The position numbers and the translations under genes are program-made. The notes beneath the pieces were generated by a model, which saw nothing but the letters and a program-made list of their open reading frames with translations, made no database searches and was not told the DNA's origin. A stretch of DNA of 64,000 nt from Castor canadensis (Eukaryota > Chordata > Mammalia > Rodentia > Castoridae): the NCBI RefSeq assembly GCF_047511655.1, contig NC_133392.1, positions 25,992,001-26,056,000 of the forward strand. Reading direction: 5' to 3'. Below, piece after piece: positions 31,024-43,192 of the stretch. The stretch's first letter is position 1, and every line of letters begins with the position of its first letter.

Positions 31024-31840
31024 GCAGAGGTCCCCAGACAGCTGAGGGGCAGAAAGACAAAGTGGCGCTCACCCCTATGCTGCAATCCTAAAACTTGTGC
31101 AGGGGCAGTTACCTCACGATAAACTTGGGGAGAAGGACTTGCTGCCTTCCACCTTCTGTATCCTGGGCACATGATGACTGATCTCAGCCATGACCTAAGA
31201 AAACCTGTCTGTGTGCTTCCTGGCTGAACTGAGCGTCATTCACAGGGGTGAGTTGGTGGCTTAGTCACTGTGCCTGTTCTTGGCAGGGGGGTGACAAGGC
31301 AAAGACCCCTGCACTGCAGGAACTGAAGCGCATGTGGCCAGATAACACAGTTCTGAAACTTTTAAGACTCTAGGCTCTCAGATCCACCCCCACTGGCCTC
31401 TTCTGCTGGTTAAGAATCGTTTGCTTCCATTTCCAGCATCAGTGGAGGCACCTGAGACCTGTTGCTGCTGTTTATAGACCCATGGAAGATGGGAGTAGGA
31501 GTCTGAGACATGGCTCTTCATTTTCCTTCTGAATCAAAAATTGTCTGAGAATATTTCCCTGTGCTTACAGAGGCACACGACTCAGTACCTGGCCCCTCAG
31601 TGCCCCCTGAAGGCAGCAGAGGCTGACAGCCAGTTGTCTAGCAGGCGATAGATGTTATTTTCAAGGTGCAGGACATGCTGACACCATCCAGACAAAGACT
31701 GGGTGTGCGCCCAGACAGGTGGGAAGTCATGCTGTGCTCAGAATAACAAGGTAAAGGGAAAACATCAGAGGTATTTAGTAGGCTTGTTCTAACAGCAAAT
31801 GACAAACCCAGCTAGCAAAAATAAAGTGTGGAGAAAGATG
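31024..31840 (+). other. STN1: STN1 3' UTR (probable)
   Basis: The sequence after the stop is free of recognisable SINEs. The first AATAAA hexamer I see (31820-31825) is followed by a GT-rich stretch (gtgtggagaaagatgtgg), as expected for a cleavage site near 31840. A longer 3' UTR using a later signal cannot be excluded. Confidence 0.6.
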
Positions 31841-31845
31841 TGGAG
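31820..31845 (+). terminator. STN1: Candidate poly(A) signal of STN1
   Basis: AATAAA at 31820-31825 lies about 800 bases after the stop codon, with a GT-rich downstream element close by. Confidence 0.6.
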
Positions 31846-32311
31846 TTAATTACCGTCATCTCGCAAAAGGCACATCTGCCTTCGTCTGCTGTGCTGGCTC
31901 TTGACGTAATAGAGCCTCAGCTGCTCAACTGGTGATCCTGCAGTCCCAAGAATTGTGCCACCCTCCCTCCACAGAGTGTGTCAGGCAGAGAGCAAGCACT
32001 GGCTCACTTCCTATCCTGCCCTCTCTGACTTGACCCAGGCTTCTAATGACAAGGATGCACATGGCTGTCCTGGGTTTCCCCTGCATTTGGAAGGGTCTCA
32101 ATTGAGCAGGATCTGCCTGGAATTACGTCCTGACAGTTCTACAAATTAGGAGCTGTTCCATACTGAGTTCATCTTTGATTAATGAGGACTTCCAGAAGAG
32201 AGTCTAGAATCAGAATGTAAAACAGACCTGGCACAGACCAACCCCATCTTAGGGGTTCATCTCCAAGAGAACCACACTGTGGAAGGGTGAATGCACAAGA
32301 TGTCCACTGCT

Positions 32312-32506
32312 GCCAGGCATGGTAGTACATGCCTGTAATCCCAGCTATGCAGGAGGAAGTTAGGAAGATTGCCGTCCAAGGTTGACCCTGGCAAAATCAT
32401 GAGACTATCTGAAAAATAAACTAAGGCAAAAAGGGCTGTGAGTGTGGCTCAAGTGGTAGAGTGCCTGCCTGCCAACTGCAAGGTAGTATTGCCAAAAAAA
32501 AAAAAT
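32312..32506 (+). repeat. Composite SINE
   Basis: 'gccaggcatggtagtacatg' and 'cctgtaatcccagctatgca' form the head. 'ggctgtgagtgtggctcaag' and 'tggtagagtgcctgcctgcc' form the tail, which lacks the 'gagttcaaaccc' box, so the tail is internally deleted. Confidence 0.85.
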
Positions 32507-32519
32507 TGCACTTCGCTAT

Positions 32520-32790
32520 ATAATCTAGAATTTTATAGTTGGGAAAAATACTTATCAGTAGGGGAAAAGTTAATTTTGGTTTGTACACGCAGTGAAATGT
32601 TACACAACCACTACAGTGATGGAAAGGTAGACGTTCTGCCGTGGAGCACTATTCGCAGTGGATCTAATCGGAAGAAAATTGAGTTCTCGATCTGTTTGTG
32701 TGGGATCGTACCACATAAGGCTCCGTGTGTACAGACGTATCTATAGTGTCTGCGTGTGCGGATTTATGAGTGTAGCATGTGTCTGCATAG
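32520..32790 (+). mobile_element. Old L1 fragment
   Basis: 'cagtgaaatgttacacaacc' followed by 'actacagtgatggaaaggta' is the sense-strand pattern of old L1 3' ends (an '...aatactatgcagccat...' type motif), much diverged. Confidence 0.5.
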
Positions 32791-32849
32791 ATGTACAGTT
32801 GACCACTCCCCCCTCCTAGAAGTGCTTTCTGCACTTAGCTTTTAGAATG

Positions 32850-33940
32850 CCGCAGTGCCTGACTGCACCTCCCAAGGGCTCAGGGCTCAGTTGTTTGCAG
32901 ACCTGGTCTCTGTCTGACTCATTCCCTCGGAGTCTCCTAGCTTCATGGGTCACACCATCTGTATGCTGCCAACCCCCAGTTTGCATCCAGGTTGGGCCCT
33001 ATCCCTGTCTTCAGACCCCGTATCCAGCCTCATGCTGACATCACAAACTTAAATCCACGGAAAGTCAGGCTCCCAAGCCTGACCTGACCTCCAGCTCACT
33101 CCTGCTGAAGTTCTTTGTGATCCAGGAAAAGACAGCTCCATTTCCAGTTGCTCAGGTCAAATCCACTGACTTAGTTCTCACCCATACCCCACAGCCAGTC
33201 TGTCCATGGATTGTCTTGACTCCATAATCAGAATGTTTCTAGAATCTAACCACCTGTCACTTCTCCACTTCTACCTCCCTTCAGTATTGTAGTCATCTTT
33301 TTTTTTTTTGGTGGTGTTGGTGGTACTTAAGATTTGAACTCAGGGCTTCGAACTTGCAACGCAGGCACTCTACCACTTGAGCCACACCTGTAGCTCACCT
33401 CCTCACTGACCCTGTGCTCTGCCCTCACCCCTCTTGATTACATTCTCAGGGCAGCCGCCGTGGTGATCCTGTAACACTCCTGGTAGGAGCCTGAGACATC
33501 CCAGCGCTCAGCACGGTTCTGCTCTGCCAGGCCTCCCATGTCTTGCTGTTCCTCACATCCCAGGTGCATCCCTTCCTTGGAACCTCCACCCTCGACATTT
33601 CCTGTGCCTAGAATAGTGTCTGTGTGTGTATGGATTTACAAATGTAGCATGTGTCTACACATGATGTGCCTTCTTCCCCTCCTTCAGGTCTTAGAGTGTC
33701 ACCTCTCTGTGAGGCCCTTTTTGCTGATTATAACTAACCTCTTCTCCCTTCCAGCTGTATTTTAGTCACAGTACCTGTTACTCCCCAACAACTCCAGATG
33801 TGGCTTGCTTGTCCTGTTTGTCATCTGCCTCCACAATAGAAAGAGTGCTCCAGGAGGCCAGAATACTCTCCTCTTACTTCCTCTGTGTGCCCAGCACCCA
33901 GAGCAGTGCCTGGCATATGTTTCAGCAAGGTCACTTCTAT
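32850..33940 (+). mobile_element. LINE-2 (L2) 3' region, interrupted by a SINE
   Basis: A long CT-rich stretch follows the L2 3' pattern: 'ctccagctcactcctgctga', 'cttcaggtcttagagtgtca', 'cctctctgtgaggccctttt' and finally 'agagcagtgcctggcatatg'. An antisense ID-like SINE at 33299-33398 splits it. L2 is extinct in placental mammals, so this is fossil sequence. Confidence 0.65.
33299..33398 (-). repeat. ID-like SINE, antisense, inside the L2
   Basis: A T run and 'ggtggtacttaagatttgaa' are followed by 'aggcactctaccacttgagc' and 'cacacctgtagctc'. Confidence 0.82.
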
Positions 33941-34446
33941 ATGTGTCTGGCTGCCCTCCAGCCACAGTATCTGCTTCTCCTGGGGACTTTCTTCAGTGTG
34001 AGGAAAGCTGTTTGGACTGGTAATGCTCAGAATTATCAACCCCCATTCTGGAAGCTGCCTCAAGCAATGGCACCTGGGGCATAAATACTCCAGCTCCCTC
34101 ACCCTTCAGGGGAGGTGTGGCAGCATGTACTTTACCCCATTTTTCAGAGTTTCTCTGCTGGATTAAAGGCCACCTATCCACAGTTGCAGCCAATTTGGTA
34201 CCCACCAGCCTTATCCTCTGTGGCTTGCTTTTGCACTTCCCAGTCCCGTTCACTGCACTTCCCAAATGAATCTCTTATATTCTAGAAGTCTTTGCCTCAG
34301 GTCAGCTTCTGGAAGAATTAACCCCATGCTCACTATTACATGGGGCAAGTACTATATAAATAATTCATACTACAAACAGATTACTAGAAACGCTCACCAA
34401 AGTGATGCATCGGTTACCTTTAAATGTGAGATGTCTGGTGCTTTTA

Positions 34447-34564
34447 TTTTTTGTTATTTTTTGAGACAGTCTCGCTGTATAGCCCAGACTGGCCTCAGAC
34501 TCATGATCTTTCTACCTTAGCCTCCTGAATGCTGGGGTGACAGGCACACACCACCACACCCAGT
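34447..34564 (-). repeat. B1-like SINE, antisense
   Basis: 'ttttttgagacagtctcgct', 'agcccagactggcctcagac' and 'caggcacacaccaccacacc' form a good antisense B1. Confidence 0.9.
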
Positions 34565-35424
34565 TCAGGTGTTTTTGTAATTAGCACATGTCATCACTAA
34601 TAAAAATAGTGAATCTATTTTCCATTGCCACCCCACCTGAATCACAAGTAAACCAAGATTGGATAGGCCTTTCTTACACAGCAGTGTGAGGACTCTGAGA
34701 AGCCAAGGGAAGCTCTTTGGAAAGTTCTCTGGGGCTAACTCCAGTCTGTCACTGCTTGTCTAACGAAGGCCAACCAGAGTGTTCATCTGGAAGGAGGGAC
34801 TGAGCCTCCTGCAGCTCTCTAGGGGCAGGCTTGTTTCAGGGTGTGGACTTACAGCATCTATGGAGGCAAGGGCTACTGTCTGGCCATGGTTTGTTTGAAG
34901 ACCCAGGATTATCCCCATCTGGTAAGCCACCAGTGCTCCTCATCCCTGTAAGACACTTCTTTGTAATTATTTTCCCCTCTGATAGTGTGCCAGGACACTG
35001 GCCCAGAAACCCAAGTGGAATGAAGTCCATTCAAAGATGAAGAGCCCAAGACTCAGTGCCAAGGATTGAACCAAGCAAACTTGTAATTTTCCTTGGCAGA
35101 AACATCTACACTTTCTTATTAATGTGGTTTCTTTTCCATAAGTGGCTCTACAGCAGTTGCCCCAAAGAAACATCTCATTGTTTCCTTGCTAAATTTACGT
35201 GAAGTCTACAGCAAATTCAGACCATGATGTGCCTTGCTGGGGATGCCAGCAGCAGGCACTGATGGAAGAACGGGACCATCCTCAAGGGAATCATATCTAG
35301 GGACAAAGAACCTTGAAGTTGAGTCTTACCTGTATGGTATTGTATGAGCAGAGTGGCCAAGTATGAGACCATTGCTCCGTATCAGTGGTTTTCTTGTAAT
35401 TCAAAGTTTGAATTCAGCCTGGGG

Positions 35425-35442
35425 TTTTTTTGTTTGTTTTTT

Positions 35443-35475
<33 letters not shown>

Positions 35476-35637
35476 TACTGGGACTTGAACTCGGGGCCTA
35501 CACCATGAGCCACACCCCCAGTCTTTTTTTGTAAAGCGGTTTTTCAGAATAGGGTCTAACAAATTATTTGGGCTGGCTTTGAACCTCAATCCTCCTGATC
35601 TCTGCCTCCTGAATAGCTAGGAATACTGGTGCCTGGC
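35425..35637 (-). repeat. Composite SINE, antisense, with (TG)n in the tail
   Basis: About 16 TG units (35443-35474) follow the T tail. The antisense ID-like unit comes next ('actgggacttgaactcgggg'), then the B1-like head ('tcctcctgatctctgcctcc'). Confidence 0.85.
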
Positions 35638-35770
35638 TAATTCAGCCAGTTCTAATTGCACTCAGGCAACCTGTGTTTTGCCTGTTAACCTCTGCTGTAT
35701 TTATTAAGTAAACACACACAGGTATGTCACAGCCCAGCACAAAGTTCTGTGTTCACAAGAATTCTATGTC

Positions 35771-36071
35771 AAGTGGGCGTGGTGGCTCATGCCTCTGTTC
35801 TGCCTACTCGAAAGCCAGAGAATCATGGTGTGAGGCCAGCTCAGGGAAGAAATTAGCAAGACCCCATCTCAGCCAGTAAGCTGGTGTGTTGATGTATATT
35901 TGTGATCCTAGCCAAAGAGGAGGCCATATGTTGAAGGATTGAGCCTGAGGCAAAAATGTGAGACCCTATTCAAAAAATAAAGCAAAAATGAGCTGGGGGG
36001 GAGTGGCTCAAGTGGTAGAGGGCCTGCCTAGCAAGCACAAGGCCAAGTTCAATCCCAGTATTGGGAAAAAA
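35771..36071 (+). repeat. Composite SINE with two B1-like monomers
   Basis: 'gggcgtggtggctcatgcct' and 'agaccccatctcagccagta' form monomer 1. 'tggtgtgttgatgtatattt' starts a diverged monomer 2. 'ggagtggctcaagtggtaga' to 'aatcccagtattggg' is the ID-like tail. Confidence 0.8.
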
Positions 36072-36489
36072 ATTCTCACTCAAACTCCAAATTTTCCTGT
36101 ATGTCAAATTAAACTAATAGGTCTTCATTTTGGAACAGAGGAATGTTGAAGATCACACAATAGCTCTAGGTTTTTTGTTTTGTTTGTTTCAATTTTTTTA
36201 CATAGTACCAGTAGGGTCGTATCTCATGATATGATATGATTTGGTAAAAGATCTATGAGTGAGTTACAGATCTGAGTTTGAAACAGTGCTGTTTCATTAT
36301 AGTAGGTCTCCTGGGTGGTCTTTATTCAATCTGAACTACCATGGAGGAGCAGGTTTCTACTCTTAGGGCATCTACTTCAATGAATAAACTATTTTAATTG
36401 TGTACATTTATTATTTAGCATCACTTAATGATATATTATTTACCATCTAATATTTAAGTGATTTAAAATTACTTGGAACCAAGAAAGTT

Positions 36490-36600
36490 GAAAAAGTCCA
36501 CACAAAAACTTATACATGAATGTTCATAGCAGCCATTCCTAATACCCAAATTGTGGGAGCAATCCACACGTCCATCCACTTGGTCACATGCCAGCTCAAA
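36490..36600 (+). mobile_element. L1 fragment
   Basis: 'aaaaacttatacatgaatgt', 'tcatagcagccattcctaat' and 'aatccacacgtccatccact' are a clear L1 ORF2-end motif in sense orientation. Confidence 0.75.
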
Positions 36601-36621
36601 CATTAATACATTAAGGCAACG

Positions 36622-36746
36622 CTTTTATTTTATTTTATTTTTTTGAGACAGGGTCTTACAAGGTAGCCCAAGCTGGCTAAACTCACACTCCTTTTACCTC
36701 TGGCTCCTGAGTGCTGGGATTACAGGCATGCCCCATCACGTCCACC
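36622..36746 (-). repeat. B1-like SINE, antisense
   Basis: A T-rich tail, 'ttttgagacagggtcttaca', 'gctcctgagtgctgggatta' and 'caggcatgccccatcac'. Confidence 0.88.
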
Positions 36747-37904
36747 TTCTGTGATCCTTTTAAAACCACATTACCAACTGAGACTTCTCATAGACCAGAC
36801 ACCCTTGAAGCACTGGTTCAGTACTGTTGTCCACAGTCAGATAAGTGTGAAAACCAAGGGCATGTTTAGAAAAGTGGTAATGAAGTGGAGGAGACAGCTG
36901 TAGTAATGGAAATGGTCTTAATGGGGCTGCCATTTGGGTTAGCATAGCCTGATTATTCTAACAAGCGATGCTTTCATTTTCGTCCTTCACTGGGCTTGGT
37001 GCAGTTGATTAGGGCGTTTTGATAAACTCAGCTAGAAATTACTCCTCCGGGAGGAGGCTCACAGTCAGCAAATGGAGGAAAGAAAGCATGGGTGAGCACA
37101 GAGTGTTGGTCCATTTTTAGTACCTCTTTACCGAAGAGCAATGGGGTGTTGCATAAACTGATGTGTGGTACACAAAATTCATGGCAAGTGCCAGCTTTCA
37201 CAGTGTGCTGAAATTAGTGGACAATTAGTTTATCCTAATATAAACTAGGTGGCAGTATATATATATTGAGGTGCTAGCATGGGTTTTCCCAGACTTCATT
37301 CCTTCCTTCTTAGCAGGAAGCCTGCTTTGCCCAGGGTACTTTGATTTGAGAACTAAATTCAGGAGTTTGTGCAGACAAACTGGTGGATGTTTTCTGGATC
37401 CTGGGGAGAAATCGGAGAATAAAGGACCCCAGGAATTGGAAACTGGACTGTCCTCCTTGACGGTTCTGTGGCAGATGGTAGGATGGCAGGACTTGTGTGG
37501 AGAGGCTCTGTGATATCTCTCAGAGACAGAGGCTCAGCCTAGGAGTCCCAGCTTCAGCCAAGATTCCCAGACCTAAGCTTGGAAAGGAAGTAACCACAAG
37601 CCTCACTCCCTGAAGGGACAGGCATCTACAACCCTGGGACCTTGGCAGAGGCCTTGGTCTCAGGAAAAGGGTGGCTCTATTCCAATTTCCCAGGTTCTAT
37701 GTTACCTAGATCCCCAGGGAAGGGAGAACGTGCCTCATCCTGCTACTACCAATATAATTTTCCTGCCAGCTCAGAGGATGAGAATTCACATGCAAGGTAA
37801 CTTGAAATAAAAAAAAAAAAAAATGTGACACGTCTCGCCCACCTGAGTATTAGAAGTGAGTCTCATACTGCACTTCAGTTAGAATAAATGCAGTGTGACT
37901 CTTA

Positions 37905-37985
37905 TGACTGGAGGTGTGACTCAAGCAGTAGAGCGCCTGCTTTGCAAGCACGAAGTCCTGAGTTCAAACCCCAGTCCCCCCAGAA
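37905..37985 (+). repeat. ID-like SINE
   Basis: 'gactggaggtgtgactcaag' and 'cagtagagcgcctgctttgc' to 'gttcaaaccccagtcccc' form an ID-like unit without an A tail. Confidence 0.82.
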
Positions 37986-38450
37986 AGAATCTAATCAGGG
38001 TGACTCTTAGAAGGTCATTCCCACCCACTTGCATTCCAGGATGATTTCTTAGTGGGAGAGGAAGGGATGACATCACAGTATGGTTGCAGGGACTCTCCGT
38101 AGGGGTATGCTGGTGACAAAACACACCCTGTCCCACATCGGTGCAGAAACAAAATTGGAAACCAGTACCTCAGGGGACGGGGAAAAGAAATGTGATGCAC
38201 GTTTGTCATGCTTCCTTAGTGGAATTCATCTTTTCATGATCTGAAAATATTACCCTGTCCCATACCCCTTGTCCCATGAGACCAGCAGGAAAGGCAACCC
38301 CAGAACGTGGGCCATGTTCTCATAAGGCTGGGCAGGAGCAGAGGATGCAGGTGAGTGAGCAGATAGAATCAGACTTGGGAAATTCCGAACCCCTGGACCA
38401 GTGTCTTCTTCCAACAGGAAGAAGCTTGATGGTCTGACGCATGGCATCAC

Positions 38451-38510
38451 TAGCCCAGCCAGGCCCAGCCCAGCCCAGCCCAACCAAGCCCAGCCCAGCC
38501 CAGCCCAGCA
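38451..38510 (+). repeat. (AGCCC)n pentanucleotide repeat
   Basis: About 11 units of cagcc/agccc with two imperfections. It opens low-complexity frames on both strands (Pro/Ala/Gln-rich and Gly/Trp/Leu-rich) that are not genes. Confidence 0.95.
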
Positions 38511-38901
38511 CCTCCAGGAAGCACAGCTGTGCCTGTGCCTTTGGTTTCTGCCCCCGTCCAGGCTTGCCTTGCCACAGTCCTTGCTCATCCTCCCCCTTCT
38601 CCCCTGGATTGCTGAGGTCCCTTCTGAGGTGGCCCATGTCAGTTCACCTGATAGTCTATGACAGAGTCAGTGTTAGGTACAATGTTGGTGCTTAATGGAT
38701 GGGCATTGTGGTTATTGAGTGCCAACTGTGTGCAAGGCATTGGGCCAGGTATGGAGGGAGATACCAGGACAAACTCCCTATCTTCAGGGAATTTTGGCAC
38801 AGGACTTATCACTCAGGGATGCAGAAGAGTTTCATTTGACCCTCAAGGTTTTACTTTTTATACTAACATTAACAAATTGGCTACCATCTATATATTTTTT
38901 A

Positions 38902-38903
<2 letters not shown>

Positions 38904-38940
<37 letters not shown>

Positions 38941-38947
38941 TGTGTGT
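38904..38947 (+). repeat. (TG)n microsatellite
   Basis: About 20 TG units with one TC interruption; not attached to a SINE. Confidence 0.95.
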
Positions 38948-39089
38948 AGCCTACAAAGAAAAAAAACTGGCAACTGTAGTGGCTTCCAGATAGGGAATTG
39001 GGGGCCAGGAGTCAATAGTCTAATGCTTTATAATTTTTAATACAGAAAATGTATCTAAATACAAAGATAACTAAAAACAAAGATAAAAG

Positions 39090-39305
39090 AGCCAGGCATG
39101 GTACAGGCCTAAAATACCAGCTACTGGTGGGTAGAAAGAGGAGGATGAAGGTCCGAGGCCCACCTGAGGCCAAAGCTCATGATCCTATCTGAAAAACAAA
39201 CTAAAGCAAAAAGGGCTGGAGACATGGCTGAAGTGGTAGTGTGCTTGCCTAGCAAGAGCCAGGCTCTGAGTTCCAACCCCAGCATCACCAAAACAAAGCA
39301 AAAAC
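39090..39305 (+). repeat. Composite SINE
   Basis: 'gagccaggcatggtacaggc' head, 'ctgaaaaacaaactaaagca' linker and 'gggctggagacatggctgaa' tail, ending 'ccccagcatcaccaaaa'. Confidence 0.85.
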
Positions 39306-40884
39306 TAGGGCGAGTCATATAAAAATCTGTAGAAGCCCTGCCATCTGGGGACCATGGCAGGGAGACAGAGGTCAGAGACATTAATGCAACAGGACTGAGA
39401 GGCAGGTATAAAAGGCCACAAGAAGTATCAGGGTTATTAGACTAATGAAAGGGAAAGGGGGCTCAGGAGATCTGGGGCTCAGAGCTGAAGATAACAGAAA
39501 TGCTAGAAGAAGACATCTCTCAAGATACAAGCAAAGGCCACACAGAAGATGGACTTGGTTATCACTCTTCCACCACCCCAGACACCAGGAGCATCTCTGT
39601 GATTTACAGGGAAAATGGCACCGCTGGAGAATGCAGCATGGGAGCACTGCAATTTCAGACCAAGCTTAATGCATGTGACTTAAAAGACAAAGAAGCACCA
39701 CCTGGAAAGTAGTTGAAATCCTATTCCTCTAGGGAAGGAACTATCTTGGATCTCTGTTTGCCATTTACAGCTGTATTAGTCATGGCCACAGCCCTTTTTG
39801 GGTTGTGAAACTGCCAGTTCCTGGAGGATTACCTGGAGAAACAGGCCCCACATGACAACCCTGAGTGTCAACAAGCCAGGCTGCCCAGCAACTTGGACCA
39901 AGGGGAGGCACAGAGTCCCTGCCCCTGAGGCTGAAAGAGGCAGAGGAGAGATAAACCAGCCTGAGCTTCTGCCAGTCCCTTTCGGTTTGTGTTAGCAGTT
40001 TGGGTCTTGTAAGAAGCACATAAATTGGTGGGTTCCTTGGAGACAGGAAGTAAGTTTTGGCTGCCTCTGCTCTTGCCCAAGCAGTCTCCACAACATTTGA
40101 TCATGTTGGCTACTTGAAAAACAGTTGAAGATGTTTTCCCTTTGAGGCTTGGTGGTATGAATCAACTTAGTAACTCTGTAGCCTGAGACTTAATCCATGA
40201 TGTAGGAAAGGTATTGGATCAGTTTAGTGTTAATTACTTAACAGCTAATGATTATTGAACAGTTGTGCACCAATCACATAGCTAACTTAAATCTTCATGT
40301 AAACCCAAAAAGATAGGTATATTGTGATCACTCTCATTTTACCCAAAAGACTTAAGCAACCAACTTACCGAAGGACAGGCAGCTATTAAGTGGAAAACCA
40401 GGCTTCTACTTAGTGAGTTTAATCACTAGGATTTGTTGCTTTCAGGGTTTAGAGAAACCGTTCTCTGGTGGCCCTAAACAGTGAGCCCAACACAGAGTGC
40501 CTTTAAATTTGGGCTCATACATAAACTTTTCTGGACCACAGCTGCGCTACATTGAGAATGCCATTTGCAGTGGTGAGTGTCATGGGATGCTGGGCTGAGT
40601 TGGGGGGTGACGTCAGGACATACCAGTGGCCCAGAGGGAGCAGGTGTTTACCGAAGATGAAGGAGACCTGAATCAGGGCAGCAAACGTTCCTCCCTGAAC
40701 TTTGTCACAGTCCAGAGGGAACCAAGAGATGGCTCAGGGGCCTCCCAGAGGTCGGGCTGGACTTGTGTCTCCACAGGCATTACTTCTTCTAATATTAAAA
40801 ATATTGAAGTATTTCAAACATACAGAAGATAATAAAGCAGACACCTAGATAGCATTGAGATAGAGCTGCTGTTAACATTTTCCT

Positions 40885-40937
40885 TCCTCAGCCTCCCGAG
40901 TGCTAGGATTATAGGCCTGCACCACCATACCTGGCTT
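40885..40937 (-). repeat. B1-like SINE fragment, antisense
   Basis: 'cctcagcctcccgagtgcta' and 'gcctgcaccaccatacctgg' are the antisense 5' part of B1 only. Confidence 0.7.
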
Positions 40938-41619
40938 ACTCTATTTCTCTAAGGAAACACATTAGAAATACAGGTAAGGCGCACTTGTTCCTGCCCTGCC
41001 ATCCCCAGAGATAACAGCTATGATGTGTGTCATTCCTATGCAGCTTTTTCTTTACTTTTTTGATTGCAGCATAACTTAAGGTACTACTTGATGCATTGTG
41101 CCAATCTTAACTGTGCAGCTTGGTGGACCCAAAACAAAACAAAGGCCATGTCTAGCACCTTACAAGTCTCCTTAGCATCATTTCAAAAATAAGCAAACAG
41201 AGCTGCCAACATTTAAAAGGTTAAAAATCTAGAGATTTAATGTAAAAATACAAATTTCTGGCTTCTCTTGAAACTCTGGGAAACTGACCACTCAAAACTT
41301 ACGTTCTAACCTGGGGCCACCCTCTGTAGACAAGGGGTGAGCTCCTCCCACTACACCTGCCATTGCCCTGTGGTTAGGTGCAGTCTCCTTCATTCAAAAG
41401 TGTCACAAACCTGAAAAGGTGAAGAACAACTTAAGTAGCTAAGGCAAGGCATAGAAGAAAAAGTGCCCTCCTTCCCCCCTGCTAGGTGACTTAGGAAGCT
41501 GCAGACAATATCATAAAAGGAAAGGAACCGGGCTCACTAGGTCCTGGCTATTCAAAGTGTGGACCTCGGGCCAGCAGCGCCAGCAGCATCCGGGACTTGT
41601 TAGCTCCCTCCCCAGACAA

Positions 41620-42062
41620 ATGTATTTGTTTGCAAGGGCTGCCATTACCAAGTGCCACAACCTGGTGGCTTCAACTACAGAAATCTCACAGTTCTAGAAG
41701 GTGGAAGTCCTGTGTTAAGGTGTCAGCAGGATTGGCTTCCTCTGAGACCTTTCTCCTCAGATTGTAAATGACTGTTTTCTCCCTGTGTCCCACATGGTCC
41801 TTCCTCTGTGTGTCTGCATCTTTTTTTTTTTTTCTTTGAGACAGGGTTTCACCATGTTACCCTGCCTGGTCTACAGGCGTGCACCACCATGCCTAGTGTC
41901 CATCTTCTCTTCTTATAAAGACACCAGTCATATTGGATTGGGGCTGCACCTTTATGACTTCATTTAACTTTAATTACCACTTTAAATACCCTGTCTGAGG
42001 TACTAGGGGCTAGGATTTCAACTTACAATTTTGAGAGGACAAAATTTGGCCCATAACACCAT
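41620..42062 (-). mobile_element. Ancient mammal-wide repeat, split by a B1-like insertion
   Basis: 'ggctgccattaccaagtgcc', 'acagttctagaaggtggaag', 'aaagacaccagtcatattgg' and 'ggcccataacacc' appear in the order of a well-known ancient eutherian repeat. I recognise the pattern but am not sure of its family name or orientation. An antisense B1-like fragment at 41819-41896 ('ttgagacagggtttcaccat') interrupts it. Confidence 0.6.
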
Positions 42063-42757
42063 TAAATCTGGGCTTAATTAACAAGGTCCCAGGGACATGT
42101 GTGCACATCATGCTGGAGAAGCACTGCCCAGGCCTACTCTAGTGCATAAAGCACCAGAGCATCTGACGGGCAGGGGCAGGAGAAAGCTGCCATGATTGTT
42201 TGCTCAGTTTTCTCTCCATAGATCAGGGGTACTGTGGAACCTGAAGTCATTCCCCCTTGAAGAGAAGCCCCTGCTTCTCACTAAGGAGTGGAACCCTCTG
42301 TATTTTGGGAATTGAACAAGTAAGGGTTACAGGTGTGGACCAAGGAACCAAGTTGATCACATGAATCTGGCCCGTAGGAGTGGGGAGAAGCCCCCTGAAA
42401 AACGCTGCTCTCAGCAAACCAGTGATCTTTACCCCTTACCACCTACAAGCTTCTTCTATCAAGGTACACAGCTAGTGTCTGGGATTTTCTGAAATGGGAC
42501 ACCACACTGCATCCACTGCCCCCCCCCCATACACACAGCCTGCACAAGCTCATTTTCTACCTCTGTCATGGGCCTGATTCTATGGAGATAGTTGCCATAG
42601 AGACTTGCCTATGCATGGTTGAAGCTAATCCCCGCCCATGCTGCCCATCATATTGCTTAGACTAGAGATGTTCAAACTGTGTCTCATGAAATTATAAGCT
42701 GCCACCAGGGTTTCACAAACATTTGATTTGAATATCAATAAAATTGTTAATTCATGT

Positions 42758-42826
42758 TTTAAAACGTGAATGTATATGGTCTAAAACGTGAATGTATATG
42801 TTCTAAAATGTGAATGTCTGTGTCTG
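42758..42826 (+). repeat. Three-copy tandem repeat of about 22 bp
   Basis: The unit 'taaaacgtgaatgtatatgg' recurs with small changes, as 'ctaaaacgtgaatgtatatg' and 'ctaaaatgtgaatgtctgtg'. Confidence 0.9.
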
Positions 42827-43027
42827 GTCTGACAGAATAGAGTGATTTACAGAAAGACTAATTCCCTCTATAAATAATAATTACGAACTCTGCAGGAAAA
42901 AAAAAAAAGCCAACAACAACCAAAACACCTGTTTGATGCCACTGGAGAGAAAGCAGACAACAAAGGGACCCTCTGGATAAGATCCACTCTTGTATGGCTT
43001 TTCTCCTAAGGCAATTATTCTGGAACT

Positions 43028-43192
43028 TGAATGTAACTAAGAACCTTTGGGGAGCTTGTTAAAACAAAGACTTTTGCCTCTGCCTTCTCACAGTTTCTGA
43101 TTTGTTGGGGCCTAAAACTTTGTGTTTCTAACAAGTTCCCTGATGGTGCTGATGCTGCTGGCCCAAGGAACACACTTTGAGAACCACCATTG
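43028..43192 (-). mobile_element. MER5A-like hAT element
   Basis: 'ggagcttgttaaaacaaaga', 'tgtgtttctaacaagttccc', 'tgatgctgatgctgctggcc' and the end 'acactttgagaaccacca' follow the MER5A non-autonomous DNA transposon. Confidence 0.75.

Larger units (their letters stand above)
31846..37000. other. Intergenic DNA downstream of STN1, part 1
   Basis: It contains composite SINEs, old L1 and a long L2 remnant (listed separately). The stretches 31846-32310, 33945-34445, 34570-35420 and 36080-36480 show neither genes nor repeats that I can name. Confidence 0.7.

Noticed and set aside
33800-34265. Several overlapping 67-94-codon frames on both strands
   Set aside because: They overlap the end of an L2 remnant and adjacent unique DNA, with no motif, and strand symmetry argues against coding.
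38250-38695. Pro/Ala/Gln-rich and Gly/Trp/Leu-rich frames on both strands
   Set aside because: They arise from the (AGCCC)n repeat read in several frames.
42758-42826. Regularly repeated units that could suggest a CRISPR-like array
   Set aside because: The units are directly adjacent with no unique spacers, and the host is a mammal; it is a simple tandem repeat.
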